Source: Arthrospira sp. PCC 9108 (GTDB taxonomy: Bacteria; Cyanobacteriota; Cyanobacteriia; Cyanobacteriales; Microcoleaceae). From it: a stretch of 64,000 bases of DNA. Every line of letters begins with the position of its first letter. Within the stretch, counting starts at the first letter, position 1. The position numbers and the translations under genes are program-made. Shown here piece after piece: positions 27,181 to 36,249 of the stretch. The DNA lies in the NCBI GenBank assembly GCA_016745315.1, contig CP066886.1:5084501-5148500 (forward strand). Direction: 5' to 3'. The notes under the pieces are model-generated. The model did no database searches. It saw only the letters and a program-made list of their open reading frames with translations, and was not told the origin of the DNA.

Positions 27181-27459
27181 TTAATTGAACTTGTGATCAT
27201 CATTATCGGGGTGATTTTGATTATTGTTGTGTTCTGTAATTTTTGCATCAAGCAAGGCTTCAATACCTTTGAGTAACTCGATTTCCGTGTTTAAAAAATG
27301 CCTGTGGATTTGAATAAATTCGACAATTTCGTCGAATTGTTCAGATGTGATAGCAAGTTCTACTAAGTCAAGTAATCCTACAACGTTAGGATTTAATCGA
27401 TTACTCATGTAGCTATATTCTACTACGTTTAATCCGGGTGTACTTAATTTGATTGACAT
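27181..27459 (-). CDS. Hypothetical protein of the leftward arm
   Basis: 92 residues, unrecognised. A helical centre (LLDLVELAITSEQFDEIVEF) is followed by a Asn/Asp/His-rich, likely disordered tail ending NQNHPDNDDHKFN. It has no signal or membrane segment. It lies in the same direction as its neighbours, with small gaps, in the element's leftward operon downstream of the ATPase gene. Confidence 0.5.
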   Translation of the reverse strand: MSIKLSTPGLNVVEYSYMSNRLNPNVVGLLDLVELAITSEQFDEIVEFIQIHRHFLNTEIELLKGIEALLDAKITEHNNNQNHPDNDDHKFN

Positions 27460-27521
27460 GGATTTATCCTTTGATAGTGGTTAATTTGTGATAGTTTAAC
27501 GTCATTTCGGAAGGGTTTAAA

Positions 27522-27743
27522 TTATTCGATTTTGGTTAGTAAATGCTTAATATAATTAAGCTGTTTTAGGAGTAATTGTTCCTTTGCGACTGCCAGGGAA
27601 TACTCGGTTTGACAATCATTCATTATTGTTATCAAAGTATCCTTAGCGTCTTGTTTGGTAGCATTGTAAATCGTGGTGTCTACCATTTGTTTAAACGTTT
27701 TAAACCTTGTTTGAGTAATAGCGTCAATGTTATTTTGAGTCAT
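27522..27743 (-). CDS. Small helical hypothetical protein
   Basis: 73 residues, all predicted helical, with heptad-like leucines at the end (EQLLLKQLNYIKHLLTKIE), so perhaps a coiled coil. A strong GGAGGG Shine-Dalgarno lies between the ATPase stop and its ATG (13 bases), which supports the start and operon membership. Function unknown. Confidence 0.55.
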   Translation of the reverse strand: MTQNNIDAITQTRFKTFKQMVDTTIYNATKQDAKDTLITIMNDCQTEYSLAVAKEQLLLKQLNYIKHLLTKIE

Positions 27744-27756
27744 TTTAATTCCCTCC

Positions 27757-28956
27757 TTAAATAATTTGTTTCCAAACGTTTTTGCCGTTTTGATTAATCA
27801 TTGAATAGCCCCTGCTTTTCATTAGATTAGTCAACTCTGAAACATTAACGCGACTATCAAGATATCCATCTGTTTTAGCTCTCTCAATGGCTTCTTTTAA
27901 CGCTTTCGGGTCGATATCAGTTACAACCTCGGTTAACTCAGGACATCCCGCGTTAATTGCCTGGTTGTTTTGTTTCATTTTTGCCTCAATACTTTGGCTT
28001 ATAAAGCTGTCTAAAAATTGTTCAGTACCCGATGATATTGTCAAAACCTTTTCATTTATTAACTCCCAGTAATCATTAAATTGTTTAATTGACTCTATCA
28101 AAGGTGATTCATATATTAATGAATGTGTCGCGATAATCTCTAATGACAACCTACAATTGGTGATATCTTTTTTATGTTTCTGTAACAGTTTCTTAGCTTT
28201 ACTGTATTGATTGCAGTTATCGAGATTTCGCCAGAAAATCTCTAATTGAGATGATAGCTTGTCTAGCGTTATATCCTCAATATCGCTTAATTCGTTTAAT
28301 TCAAAATGATTCCCTCTATATTCCTCTGATGTCATAGTCTCTCGTTTTTTAAACCATATAGGAAACATCCGTCTTTTGAGTTCGTTTAACTCCCAAAATG
28401 TCCACAATGGATGTATTGAATTAATCACCTTTAAAGCGAAAGCATTAAAAATCATGTTAGTTCCCGGTGTCTGACTACTGATGGTTATTCGGCTATTTTT
28501 GCGGTTTAACACCTTGAAAAGCGATAACATATTCTCATTTTCAATTAATAAGCTAGGGGTGATATCTTCCCATACCAATATAAAATTTTTCTCAAATTCA
28601 CATTGAAGGGGGTCATAAAATCGTTCATGTTGTATCTTGTTTCTCAGTGAAGCGAAAGTGCTATTAGCAAGCACCGAGGTTGTCTTGTATAGTTCAGATG
28701 CTACGGTAGCTATCTGTGACTTTCCAGTACCGCTAGACCCCCAAAGGAACAGGATGCCAGCTGTACTCATAAGGGTTACTGGAGACGCTATAAACGAGGC
28801 GATAATTGGAAACTGAATATCAGGATATGGTAGAACACAGACAGCCCGTAAAACAGACTCTAATTGCTCACCCAGGTTGCCTTCTGTGATTATTTCTTCT
28901 AGTTCAGATGACATCTGACTTCTAATTAGTCTATAATCAATATAGTCCTCAGACAT
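27757..28956 (-). CDS. P-loop ATPase, candidate replication helicase
   Basis: 399 residues. Walker A is LWGSSGTGKSQIA (about residues 71-83), Walker B-like NFILVWEDI and sensor-1-like SRITISSQT. The order and spacing suit a AAA+/SF3-like helicase of the kind found in plasmid and viral primase-helicases, without the primase half. The last ~60 residues (AIERAKTDGYLDSRVNVSEL to GKNVWKQII) look like a winged helix. I infer a role in replicating the element; a packaging ATPase is the main alternative. The start has AAGAGGT upstream. It is the only intact copy: in the duplication the gene is cut at codon ~200 and fused to kinase sequence (41234-42227). Confidence 0.65.
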   Translation of the reverse strand: MSEDYIDYRLIRSQMSSELEEIITEGNLGEQLESVLRAVCVLPYPDIQFPIIASFIASPVTLMSTAGILFLWGSSGTGKSQIATVASELYKTTSVLANSTFASLRNKIQHERFYDPLQCEFEKNFILVWEDITPSLLIENENMLSLFKVLNRKNSRITISSQTPGTNMIFNAFALKVINSIHPLWTFWELNELKRRMFPIWFKKRETMTSEEYRGNHFELNELSDIEDITLDKLSSQLEIFWRNLDNCNQYSKAKKLLQKHKKDITNCRLSLEIIATHSLIYESPLIESIKQFNDYWELINEKVLTISSGTEQFLDSFISQSIEAKMKQNNQAINAGCPELTEVVTDIDPKALKEAIERAKTDGYLDSRVNVSELTNLMKSRGYSMINQNGKNVWKQII

Positions 28957-29039
28957 GGTAGTAACCTCTTATCGCTCTTGACTTGTTGACATGGTATGGT
29001 GGTTATTCCCCCTAAATATTTAGGGGGATTTATTTGTGA

Positions 29040-30082
29040 CTACATTAATCGCAGTAATTCAATTAATGCAATTAATACATTAGAATCAAGTTGTTTAACC
29101 TTGTTATAAAGACTCTCAAAGCTAGGGTCACAATCCAAAACCTTAGCCCCTTCTGTTAACCTTTCCTCGAAGTTTTGTATTTTGCCTTTCCATTAAATCC
29201 TGCTTTATTTTTAGTTTTGGATTCAATGAAAGCGTCAATATCTCCGATTGAGTAAGTAGCGAAAGATTGATTGAATGGATTAATACATTCAATTTCTAAG
29301 ATATTAGAAATATCAGAGTTTAAATTATCGTCTCCGATATTTCCCTCTAATATCCTGTCAGAAGGTCTGACTGATGATTGACTTAGATTTATTGTTGCTG
29401 TAAACATCACAGAACCGTCTGTAAGCATTGAGTCACTTTCGACTATTTTAAGCAATGCGAGTTCTGGAGATGTAGGGGTGTATTCTCGTTTTTTGCCGTT
29501 ATATTCAGTCTCGTATTTTTCAATACAAAACCGTACAGCAATTAATTATTTATCACCTTTGGAATAACTCCAATCCCTATCATTGAAGTTAGAAAAATCC
29601 CCTGATACACCTTTCCCGAATATCCATAAATGAGGTGACTTAATTCGGAATTATGCATAATCAACAATTAGAAAGGTTGCCGTTTCACCGGGCTTAACTG
29701 CACTGCAATAACTAAATTTATCGTCCTGTTTTTTGCCGTAATATCCGATACTCATGATTAATTATCCTTTGATGATTGATTATGACGTTTGAAATTTTTT
29801 TGCATACCTCCCAAAATTGAGGGTTACCAACAATTGATACTCGTAGGCTGCCTTCATTTGTCAACCTTGCTGTAGCGTGACCTCTGTAGTCCCCCCTAGG
29901 GCTATAACAACCCATATAGGAATAAGCTAAATCAAGGATTTCCTGGGTTTTATGTTCCTTTATAGGGGTTAGTATCCGGTAGGCTATTTGAGTGGTTTCT
30001 GACTCAAATAGGTGTGGGTTATAGGTGGTGTTTATTAACTCACCGTCAATGGAAAATAACCCTTGTAGTGCAGTTTATTCAT
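29040..30082 (-). pseudogene. Unknown protein broken by two in-frame TAA codons (copy A)
   Basis: Starting at MNKLHYKGLFSIDGELINTT (30082), one frame runs to TAA at 29651-29653, continues FRIKSPHLWIFGKGVSGDFS to a second TAA near 29550, then LIAVRFCIEKYETEYNGKKR through to TAG at 29040. The intervening residues look like coding sequence and no start codon suits the inner pieces, so it reads as one ~345-codon gene with two stops. Both stops are also in copy B. Copy A has extra frameshifts (near 29740, 30060 and 29175) that copy B lacks. I do not recognise the protein. It lies between the DUF1064-like gene and the ATPase. Confidence 0.55.
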
Positions 30083-30475
30083 TGTTTACCCTTGGAATCT
30101 CTAAGTTTTTCCAAAGCCCCTTAAACTCGTCGATATTGATAAATGAGATGCCTTGCCATCGGTAGGATGTCCCCTTATAACAAACCAACACTGATTGACT
30201 AAACCAGGATTAAGGTACTGCAATAACTGCATTTTTAGCTTAAATGAATCAGTTAATACTCCCTTAACTTCGATGTAACGATTAAAGAACGGACTCTAAA
30301 ATCTGGAATCCAGGTGATATTTTTCCAAGGTTTTGCATGTTCAATTAATGTCATTTTAGGGTGAACAATTAATTGATTATCATGTTTTGTAGAAGGTGAT
30401 AAACCTACATTCAAATGCACTTGAAAAATAATAGCTGTCTATTTTTTGTCCTCTAGCATTGTATTTATTTCTCAT
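30075..30475 (-). pseudogene. DUF1064-like nuclease, frameshifted (copy A)
   Basis: Begins MRNKYNARGQKIDSYYFSSA, matching the usual NKYxAkk..DG..F.S..E opening of DUF1064. It has an IVHPKMTLIEHAKPWKNITW segment and PDF, then in another frame RYIEVKGVLTDSFKLKMQLL, the E-x-K-rich closing motif. DUF1064 proteins are phage-borne, PD-(D/E)xK-like and proposed to act on branched DNA. The frame breaks near 30287 within a TTTT/CTTT stretch in both copies, though the base counts differ. Start and stop overlap neighbours by ~10 and 8 bases, the spacing of an intact operon, so the break may be sequence error. Confidence 0.6.
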
Positions 30476-30815
30476 CTTTTGGGTGCACTCCGAAACTTCC
30501 GCTAGGGTTATCAATTTCTTTGTCTAAGCCATTTTCCGCCGCATAGATGCTGTATTCTTCTCTGTAATACTCAAGTGCTCCTCCATTAATTCCTCAAGTT
30601 TTTCGGGTTTAATGGTATTAATTTTTTAATGATTTTACCTAAAAATAAGCGATAAAATCCTTATCAAACTTAACTAAAGTTGATGCCACGTTTATTCCTG
30701 ACTTTCCACTGGAAATTGGAACTTTGATATATAGGGAAATGACCGATATACATCAAGGGGGTTAACGCGATGTTTCGTAGGTTAAGCCTAACTCGGACCA
30801 ATGACGTGGTATCAT
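30465..30815 (-). CDS. Hypothetical protein, frameshifted in copy A
   Basis: Copy B (43742-44095) gives an intact 117-residue product starting MIPRHWSEVRLNLRNIALTP and ending GSFGVHPKDEK, with a helical acidic stretch LEELMEDALEYYREEY. Copy A has several one-base differences that break it. Unrecognised. It overlaps the start of the DUF1064-like gene, which points to coupled translation. Confidence 0.5.
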
Positions 30816-30927
30816 GCTATAATTTCCTGATGCTTGTTGACTGCCACCTGGGTATTATTCATTTTCAGGACTGTATTTTCAGTCCTGAAAACAGATAATA
30901 TATGGGTGGTTTTATTTTGGACTAGCC

Positions 30928-31392
30928 TTAATCTAACCAACTAGAAAATGGGTTGACTTCATTATCTTCATCCTCTAAATCACTCTCAGAGCCCAATAGA
31001 TGGTCTTCTAGTGCATTAATATCATCCTGTATGGCTCCCGTAACCTTACGAGGTAGCTTTACTCCACCTGCTTTTAATAGCGTCAGGATTGCGTTGGTGA
31101 CTCGTTTAAGTGTGGCAATCTCTGAATATGTCAGATAAAAGGTATTTGAGTTGATAATCTCCGACGTTTGGAGTTTGTTGGTCAATGATTGAATTAATGA
31201 AGTTTTGGGGTAAGGAAGGTAAGTATTAACCAACTCCAGAAACTTAGTAAACTGATTAAACCGACTCAACGTCTCTTGGTATTCTGTAGGAGTCAATACT
31301 TTATTAGTATTGACATTAGTTACATTTTCTACAGTTACGCTACCTTCAATTGATTCTGTAACTGTATAGTTACCTTGCTCTTTTGAATTCAC
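30928..31392 (-). CDS. Hypothetical protein, GTG start (copy A)
   Basis: 154 residues from GTG at 31392. Starts MNSKEQGNYTVTESIEGSVT, is helical in the middle (FNQFTKFLELVNTYL, EIATLKRVTNAILTLLKAGG) and ends in a very acidic tail (GSESDLEDEDNEVNPFSSWL). Not recognised; acidic tails of this type occur on DNA-binding-protein partners and single-strand binding proteins, but no such fold is evident. It opens the early half of the leftward arm, after a terminator that separates it from the large structural-looking genes. Confidence 0.55.
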   Translation of the reverse strand: MNSKEQGNYTVTESIEGSVTVENVTNVNTNKVLTPTEYQETLSRFNQFTKFLELVNTYLPYPKTSLIQSLTNKLQTSEIINSNTFYLTYSEIATLKRVTNAILTLLKAGGVKLPRKVTGAIQDDINALEDHLLGSESDLEDEDNEVNPFSSWLD

Positions 31393-31524
31393 TGTATTTA
31401 ATTAAAATTATCTTATCTAATTAATTTATTAAAAATAAACATAAATTATACAATTTACACTTATTTATAAAAATATCAAGTATTACATTAAGTATATATA
31501 GAATGTACAAATAATAACCAATAC

Positions 31525-31561
31525 AAAAAACTCGTTAATCCTATTTTGTGATTTAACGGGT
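31525..31561 (-). terminator. Terminator between the two leftward gene blocks (copy A)
   Basis: Minus-strand stem ACCCGTTAA / TTAACGAGT with a ~14-base loop, then TTTTTT. It lies just downstream of the 213-residue gene and would separate the 31.6-36.2 kb block from the 26.5-31.4 kb block. The ~190-base gap is otherwise AT-rich with no gene. Confidence 0.75.
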
Positions 31562-31585
31562 ATATAATTAGCAACAAGATAGTTA

Positions 31586-32227
31586 TTATGGTTTGTTGCC
31601 TGTTTTCTCAGGTAAAGCGCTAAGGTTTCCTTGTACTTGATTAGGTGCTTCAGTTTTACCTGTGGTTAGTTCTCCTAGGTTATCGAGGGTAATTTCAGAT
31701 TCAGCCGGAATACGAAACATTGAGTTATAGGTTCTAATACTCGCGGGTTTTTTGCTCCAGTAATGAGCAAAAACATATAGCAAAGAATTAATCGAGAAAA
31801 TTTGAGGAACTTTTAAACCAATAAATCTTAGCTTCCTATCACCCGCGTTAGTTCCTGATGTGCGATATGTTCTCCATACTCCACCCATAGAGGCAGGAGC
31901 TTCTACAAAAATCTTTGTGTACTCTATACGTTTCCATGACCTAACTCTAGCCCCTGGTATGATATTACGCCTATTAGCATTAGTTGATGTAGTTCCACTA
32001 ACGGGAGGTCTCCAGATAGTTAAGTCTCGCACCAGGACGGGTTCCTGTGTTACGGCGTTATCGGATAGCGTATAAAGCAGCAACATAGGCATTGGGATAA
32101 CATACTTTGATGTCTTGTCTACTGGAGCCTCAACCATCAAACTCCTGCCGATACAAGTGCCTTTCGGTTCCGCTAGTTTAGCAACAAAATTTGCTTTATA
32201 TTTATCGTAAGCATCATTTAATGGCAT
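31586..32227 (-). CDS. Unknown 213-residue protein of the large-gene block (copy A)
   Basis: Intact here and frameshifted in copy B. It is predicted mostly beta-rich through residues 1-170 (KYVIPMPMLLLYTLSDNAVT, VRSWKRIEYTKIFVEAP), with a low-complexity Gly/Thr/Asn tail. Size, beta content and position last in the block of large genes would suit a minor structural protein, but I recognise no family and claim no function. ATG at 32227; the next gene upstream ends ~80 bases away. Confidence 0.55.
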   Translation of the reverse strand: MPLNDAYDKYKANFVAKLAEPKGTCIGRSLMVEAPVDKTSKYVIPMPMLLLYTLSDNAVTQEPVLVRDLTIWRPPVSGTTSTNANRRNIIPGARVRSWKRIEYTKIFVEAPASMGGVWRTYRTSGTNAGDRKLRFIGLKVPQIFSINSLLYVFAHYWSKKPASIRTYNSMFRIPAESEITLDNLGELTTGKTEAPNQVQGNLSALPEKTGNKP

Positions 32228-32307
32228 AATTTAACCTCATTAATTATCAAACAAAACTTTAGATAGGTAGACAACAATAGTGTTAATGTCTACCTAGTTA
32301 ATGAACC

Positions 32308-32553
32308 CTAGTCAACAAAAACAGCGATGGCTTGTACATCGATAGAGCCATCAGTAGCATCCCAAACATCATCAGTAGGGATTGTTAGGGATACTGTCAC
32401 AGCTCCAGTTGCCATGTTGCGGGTATAAGCTGTAACTACCGTTACACCATTAGGGTTTCTAGTTGCGTTTATCTGTGCACGTTGAACTTGCTCGATAACT
32501 TCTAGCAATTGGTGTTCGAGAGTAGCACCATTAAGAGTTACTGGACTAGCCAT
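32308..32553 (-). CDS. Small beta-rich protein of the large-gene block (copy A)
   Basis: 81 residues from ATG at 32553, supported by AAGGTGA a few bases upstream; an upstream ATG at 32562 is also in frame. Alternating beta pattern (GVTVVTAYTRNMATGAVTVS, then DVQAIAVFVD) after one helix (LEHQLLEVIEQVQRAQI). It could be an abundant small structural subunit, but this is only inference from size and context. Not recognised. Confidence 0.55.
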   Translation of the reverse strand: MASPVTLNGATLEHQLLEVIEQVQRAQINATRNPNGVTVVTAYTRNMATGAVTVSLTIPTDDVWDATDGSIDVQAIAVFVD

Positions 32554-32671
32554 AATCATCACCTTTAATCAGTTAATACATAGAGCCTAGCATCATTAAC
32601 TGAATTTGTCTGTTAACTATTTGATATATCAGATGCTACATATATGTAGCTTCTATTCAATGAAAACTACA

Positions 32672-34369
32672 TTAAGCTGTAGTTGGTGGCTGACTCCCAG
32701 TTTTCATTTCTAACGACGTTCTAGTAGCTGTTCTGATTGCGTCATCTACCCACTTAGGTTTCTTCTCAAAATGTAAAGGAATTTTTACTTTAGACTTCCT
32801 AGGGTCTTTGTACGTTGCCAAAACACTATTCTCTCCCATATCGATTTTGGCTTGTTCAAATTTATCAATTAATTCCCAGTTAAGTATTTTCACTTCACTG
32901 ATATACATTTTGCTCTCTTTGATTCTTTTCGCATTTTCCCTACCGCCAAAACCTTTACGTTCCTCAAATATCAAAGGATAAACAATTGAGGAACTTGTTA
33001 ATTGTACTAAATCCTTACAAATTCTTTCAGCGTCAGATTTAGAGCTTTCATTCACAAAAAATGAAAATTTCCTACCATTTCGCATATTACAGGTTACTTT
33101 GATATTGCCTTTGGTAAATGCCGATTTACTAGGTTGAGTAAATATCCTTTGTAATTTATCCCAGGTTATTTCGTGTCTTTCTACTGATGGGAGTTCTATT
33201 TGAGTTTTTTGTAGTTTTGACCGTCTTTCCTTAGTCCAATATGGAGGTTTTTCGTAATTGTACAAAATGAAGGTTAACTGAATTTTTAAATTACTGCTAT
33301 TCGGAACTTCAGAGATATCACCCGACCCTACAAATTGACCAATATCTCTATTTCCTAATATCTCAGTTTGAGCTAATGCGTTGGTTACATTTTCCTGTAA
33401 ATTACGCAAACTTGATACTAATCTAAAACGTTCGCTGCCGTTTTCTATAACCGCGCTAACTAACTGTTGCTGTCTATTTTCCTCAATGCGTTGTAACGCG
33501 ATATATTCATCTAAGCCTTGAGCGACTAAAATAATCGCTTCTTTACAATTATCTGAGAATTCATCCCAAAATTCCTCTGAACTATCTTGGTTCCATATAG
33601 TGCTTAACTTGCCGTCATATTCTTCTGGTAATTTTTCTCTAGCGTCCCTTCTCTGTTTCCCAAAACTCCATTCTTCACCTTTTTCGTCACCCCACTTTTT
33701 CATCCTGTCTTTACCACCGGGAACCATCGAAACGATACGTTTCGCAAGCGCTGAATGGCTTGCGGCTAAAAACATTTTAACAACCCGTCTACCATGTTTA
33801 AACAGTTGCCATGCTATAGCTTTCATAGCCATATTAAATGATTGCCTAACGTATGAACCAAAAGCTGATGATACTTCCCTAAGCATTTCAGGTCCCTTGC
33901 TTAAGGCAATGTGCATAGCAGCAGCTTTGTTGATAAATGCAATACCAATGGTAGGCAATACTCCACAAACTAATTTACCTGCCATATTACCCAAAAAACC
34001 GGCGGTAGTACTAATAAATTGATTAGCAATATTCATCATATTTTTGTCTATCTGTTCATCTGATATATTCCAGTTGAAATTCCAAAAGCTGTCCCAATTA
34101 GAGGTAATAAATGTCGCTACTTTTTCAAAGCTAAAGCTAGAAAAGAACTTAGTAAGTCCCTCCCATAACCAACCCGCAAATGATTTACCCCACTGAACTA
34201 CTTTTCCTGTGACTTTTGTCCACAGCTTCCCAAACCATCCCATTTCCTCGGTTGATGTTCGTCGAGAAAAATTAACCTGTCTAACTCCATTCCGTCCAAT
34301 TGCTGACCTAGTTTGACGACTGGATAAGCCACGGGTTGTTCTTAGCATTCTTGCACTTCTGGCTACCAT
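32672..34369 (-). CDS. Large protein with membrane-active central region (copy A)
   Basis: 565 residues, identical in copy B. The first ~40 residues are very basic (RSARMLRTTRGLSSRQTRSA). At ~43-95 is a Trp/Phe-rich amphipathic stretch (MGWFGKLWTKVTGKVVQWGK onward). At ~120-165 are one or two hydrophobic segments (FISTTAGFLGNMAGKLVCGV), then a basic helical region. The C-terminal half is soluble. This design suggests membrane binding or insertion, such as a channel, toxin-like protein or virion membrane protein. No family is recognised. Its ATG overlaps the stop of the 604-residue gene as TAATG, so the two are translationally coupled and probably act together. Confidence 0.65.
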   Translation of the reverse strand: MVARSARMLRTTRGLSSRQTRSAIGRNGVRQVNFSRRTSTEEMGWFGKLWTKVTGKVVQWGKSFAGWLWEGLTKFFSSFSFEKVATFITSNWDSFWNFNWNISDEQIDKNMMNIANQFISTTAGFLGNMAGKLVCGVLPTIGIAFINKAAAMHIALSKGPEMLREVSSAFGSYVRQSFNMAMKAIAWQLFKHGRRVVKMFLAASHSALAKRIVSMVPGGKDRMKKWGDEKGEEWSFGKQRRDAREKLPEEYDGKLSTIWNQDSSEEFWDEFSDNCKEAIILVAQGLDEYIALQRIEENRQQQLVSAVIENGSERFRLVSSLRNLQENVTNALAQTEILGNRDIGQFVGSGDISEVPNSSNLKIQLTFILYNYEKPPYWTKERRSKLQKTQIELPSVERHEITWDKLQRIFTQPSKSAFTKGNIKVTCNMRNGRKFSFFVNESSKSDAERICKDLVQLTSSSIVYPLIFEERKGFGGRENAKRIKESKMYISEVKILNWELIDKFEQAKIDMGENSVLATYKDPRKSKVKIPLHFEKKPKWVDDAIRTATRTSLEMKTGSQPPTTA

Positions 34370-36183
34370 TACAGAGTCTCCCTTAGTGGATTATCGCCGT
34401 CTATTAACTCGGTTTCTATCTTGATATCAGGAAAGTCTTTTTTGAGCAATTCTTTGACTTTATTGGTTTCCTGTTCTCTAATCTCATCCTGTTTTTTCAT
34501 TGAATCATATAACCGCGTTAAATCGGCTAATATGTCTTTTGATGGGTCATTACCATTAACTTGTAAAGTACCTTGCGCTCTAACTATTGAGAATATTTCC
34601 TTTATTTGATTTAAGGCTGTCTCTAGTGTTTCTTTCGCGTTCTTTTGATTAGTGATTTTAACTTTACTTTCGTTAGGTTCTAGTAGTTCCTCAAAATTAT
34701 CAGCCTCTGGAGTGAAAGCTGTTTTTAGTTTCTCGTATTTTTCCTCAGTTTTAAAGCCTAAATAGTCTAATATTTCCGAGACTTCCCTACCAGCTTTAAA
34801 GGCTGCTGCGTGAGCCAAACCTGCTTCATGTAAGCAGGTTAACACAGCGTTTTGTGTAACCTGATGAGAGATGGCAATTTCCATAACCAGCCCGAAAATT
34901 TCAGCTATAGATTCTGCAATATTAGGCAATTTTATTGTTACTTCTTCTTGTTCTTCTGATAGAAGATTGATATCATTAATTTCTACCTTTACCTCAAATT
35001 CCCCCCACCTCTCATCATCGATGTCAAATCTGTACATTAACCACTCTGGCAATGTTTTAATTTCTTTAATTCCATTATCAGGATTATCGGCATCTACTGT
35101 TATTTTTGTAGGCATTTCAGCCGGAAAGGATTCAGGGTCTAGGAACTCGTAAATCCTTCTAATCATTCCACAGCATTCTTCATTCATGTCTGGTATTGTG
35201 ATTTGACGAACGTTGTTTTCTGGCGGCAAATAATCTTTATCTTCAGACAGAATCCATAGTTTATAGCTATAATTACGGGTGTTCTCCCAAATTCGTGGAC
35301 CGTCTAAAGAAGTATAGTTTAATCTAGTACTCGTAGGAAATACTGGATACCAGCGTGTATTTTCATACGACCTACCTCGATAGGCGTCCCACAATACGTC
35401 AGACTCATATTCGTAGTATGATTGATGACCTCTATCAATATATGGAACTTCCCATAAATGTATATATTCTAACATTGCTTCCGGGTCTTTAGTCCAAACA
35501 GTTGTTACGTCTGTCCAGGTTGTGGCTGGAGTTAAACGGTAAAAGATAGACCCAAATAATGGACTAATCATAAGCCTATTTGGATCACGACATGAAGCGT
35601 TATATTCAGAGTTATAAAAACTATTAAAGCCACTTCCATATAATGAAACTCTTTCACAACCTGAATTCATATAGTAAGGTTTTAACGGGTATAACTTACG
35701 ATGTTTAATATAATCATTATGTACAATTATCGGCTCTTCGTAATTGTACTCTGAATCATGCCATGATTCTTCCCACTCTATAAAGACATCTAATCCAATC
35801 TTATTAAGTCTAAAATTTGACGTTGTTGCTTCTTGCCTTCTCCACCAATGCCTATTAATACTAGATGTTCCACTGCTAAGTCTACTATTTACTATTTGAG
35901 CAAAAATCATTAAATGCCATTTATTATTATTTTTAACAGGATAATCACGAGGGTCTGGCATTTCGTTCCCCGGTTTTGGTGGTTGCCTTCCTTTATCATC
36001 ATCTACCTCGTCACCGCTATTAGGACCGCCAAAACTGTTACCAGCACCACCGCCGCCGCTTCTGGCACCCCCAAAACCAGGTCTCCTACCAAACCCACGC
36101 GGTTTTACCTCCTTTTGGTTCATCTCTCTTTGGTGGCTCCCTAGTAGGACTGGGTCCCATGGGTTAATTGTGTTTCTAACCAT
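34369..36183 (-). CDS. Large Tyr/Trp-rich protein with helical C-terminus (copy A)
   Basis: 604 residues. Residues ~20-80 are low-complexity, Gly/Pro/Arg-rich (RPGFGG...SGGGGAGNSFGG). Copy B shows that the first ~35 residues are misread here because of a local frameshift pair. Residues ~90-370 are beta-like and rich in Tyr, Trp and Asn (KWHLMIFAQIVNSRLSSGTS). The rest is helical, with an SKVKITNQKNAKETLETALN coiled-coil-like part. It is the first gene of the leftward transcript, next to the divergent promoter. Unrecognised; a structural or surface role would fit the size. Confidence 0.6.
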   Translation of the reverse strand: MVRNTINPWDPVLLGSHQREMNQKEVKPRGFGRRPGFGGARSGGGGAGNSFGGPNSGDEVDDDKGRQPPKPGNEMPDPRDYPVKNNNKWHLMIFAQIVNSRLSSGTSSINRHWWRRQEATTSNFRLNKIGLDVFIEWEESWHDSEYNYEEPIIVHNDYIKHRKLYPLKPYYMNSGCERVSLYGSGFNSFYNSEYNASCRDPNRLMISPLFGSIFYRLTPATTWTDVTTVWTKDPEAMLEYIHLWEVPYIDRGHQSYYEYESDVLWDAYRGRSYENTRWYPVFPTSTRLNYTSLDGPRIWENTRNYSYKLWILSEDKDYLPPENNVRQITIPDMNEECCGMIRRIYEFLDPESFPAEMPTKITVDADNPDNGIKEIKTLPEWLMYRFDIDDERWGEFEVKVEINDINLLSEEQEEVTIKLPNIAESIAEIFGLVMEIAISHQVTQNAVLTCLHEAGLAHAAAFKAGREVSEILDYLGFKTEEKYEKLKTAFTPEADNFEELLEPNESKVKITNQKNAKETLETALNQIKEIFSIVRAQGTLQVNGNDPSKDILADLTRLYDSMKKQDEIREQETNKVKELLKKDFPDIKIETELIDGDNPLRETL

Positions 36184-36249
36184 TTAAATAATCACATTAA
36201 AGTAGTAATATTATACTAACAAATAATTTATTAATAGGTGGTTAAAATC
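36184..36249. promoter_or_regulatory. Divergent promoter region of the element (copy A)
   Basis: A 66-base, strongly AT-rich gap between two outward-facing genes. It contains TAATATTATACT and TAATTTATTAATA stretches that could be -10 elements on either strand, and AATAGGTGG placed 7 bases before the rightward ATG as ribosome binding site. It must hold both start regions unless transcription begins inside genes. Confidence 0.6.

Noticed and set aside
33600..34022. 140-codon plus-strand frame opposite the 565-residue gene
   Set aside because: Antisense shadow of a well-supported gene, with no Shine-Dalgarno or recognisable domain. The same holds for its copy at 46877-47299.
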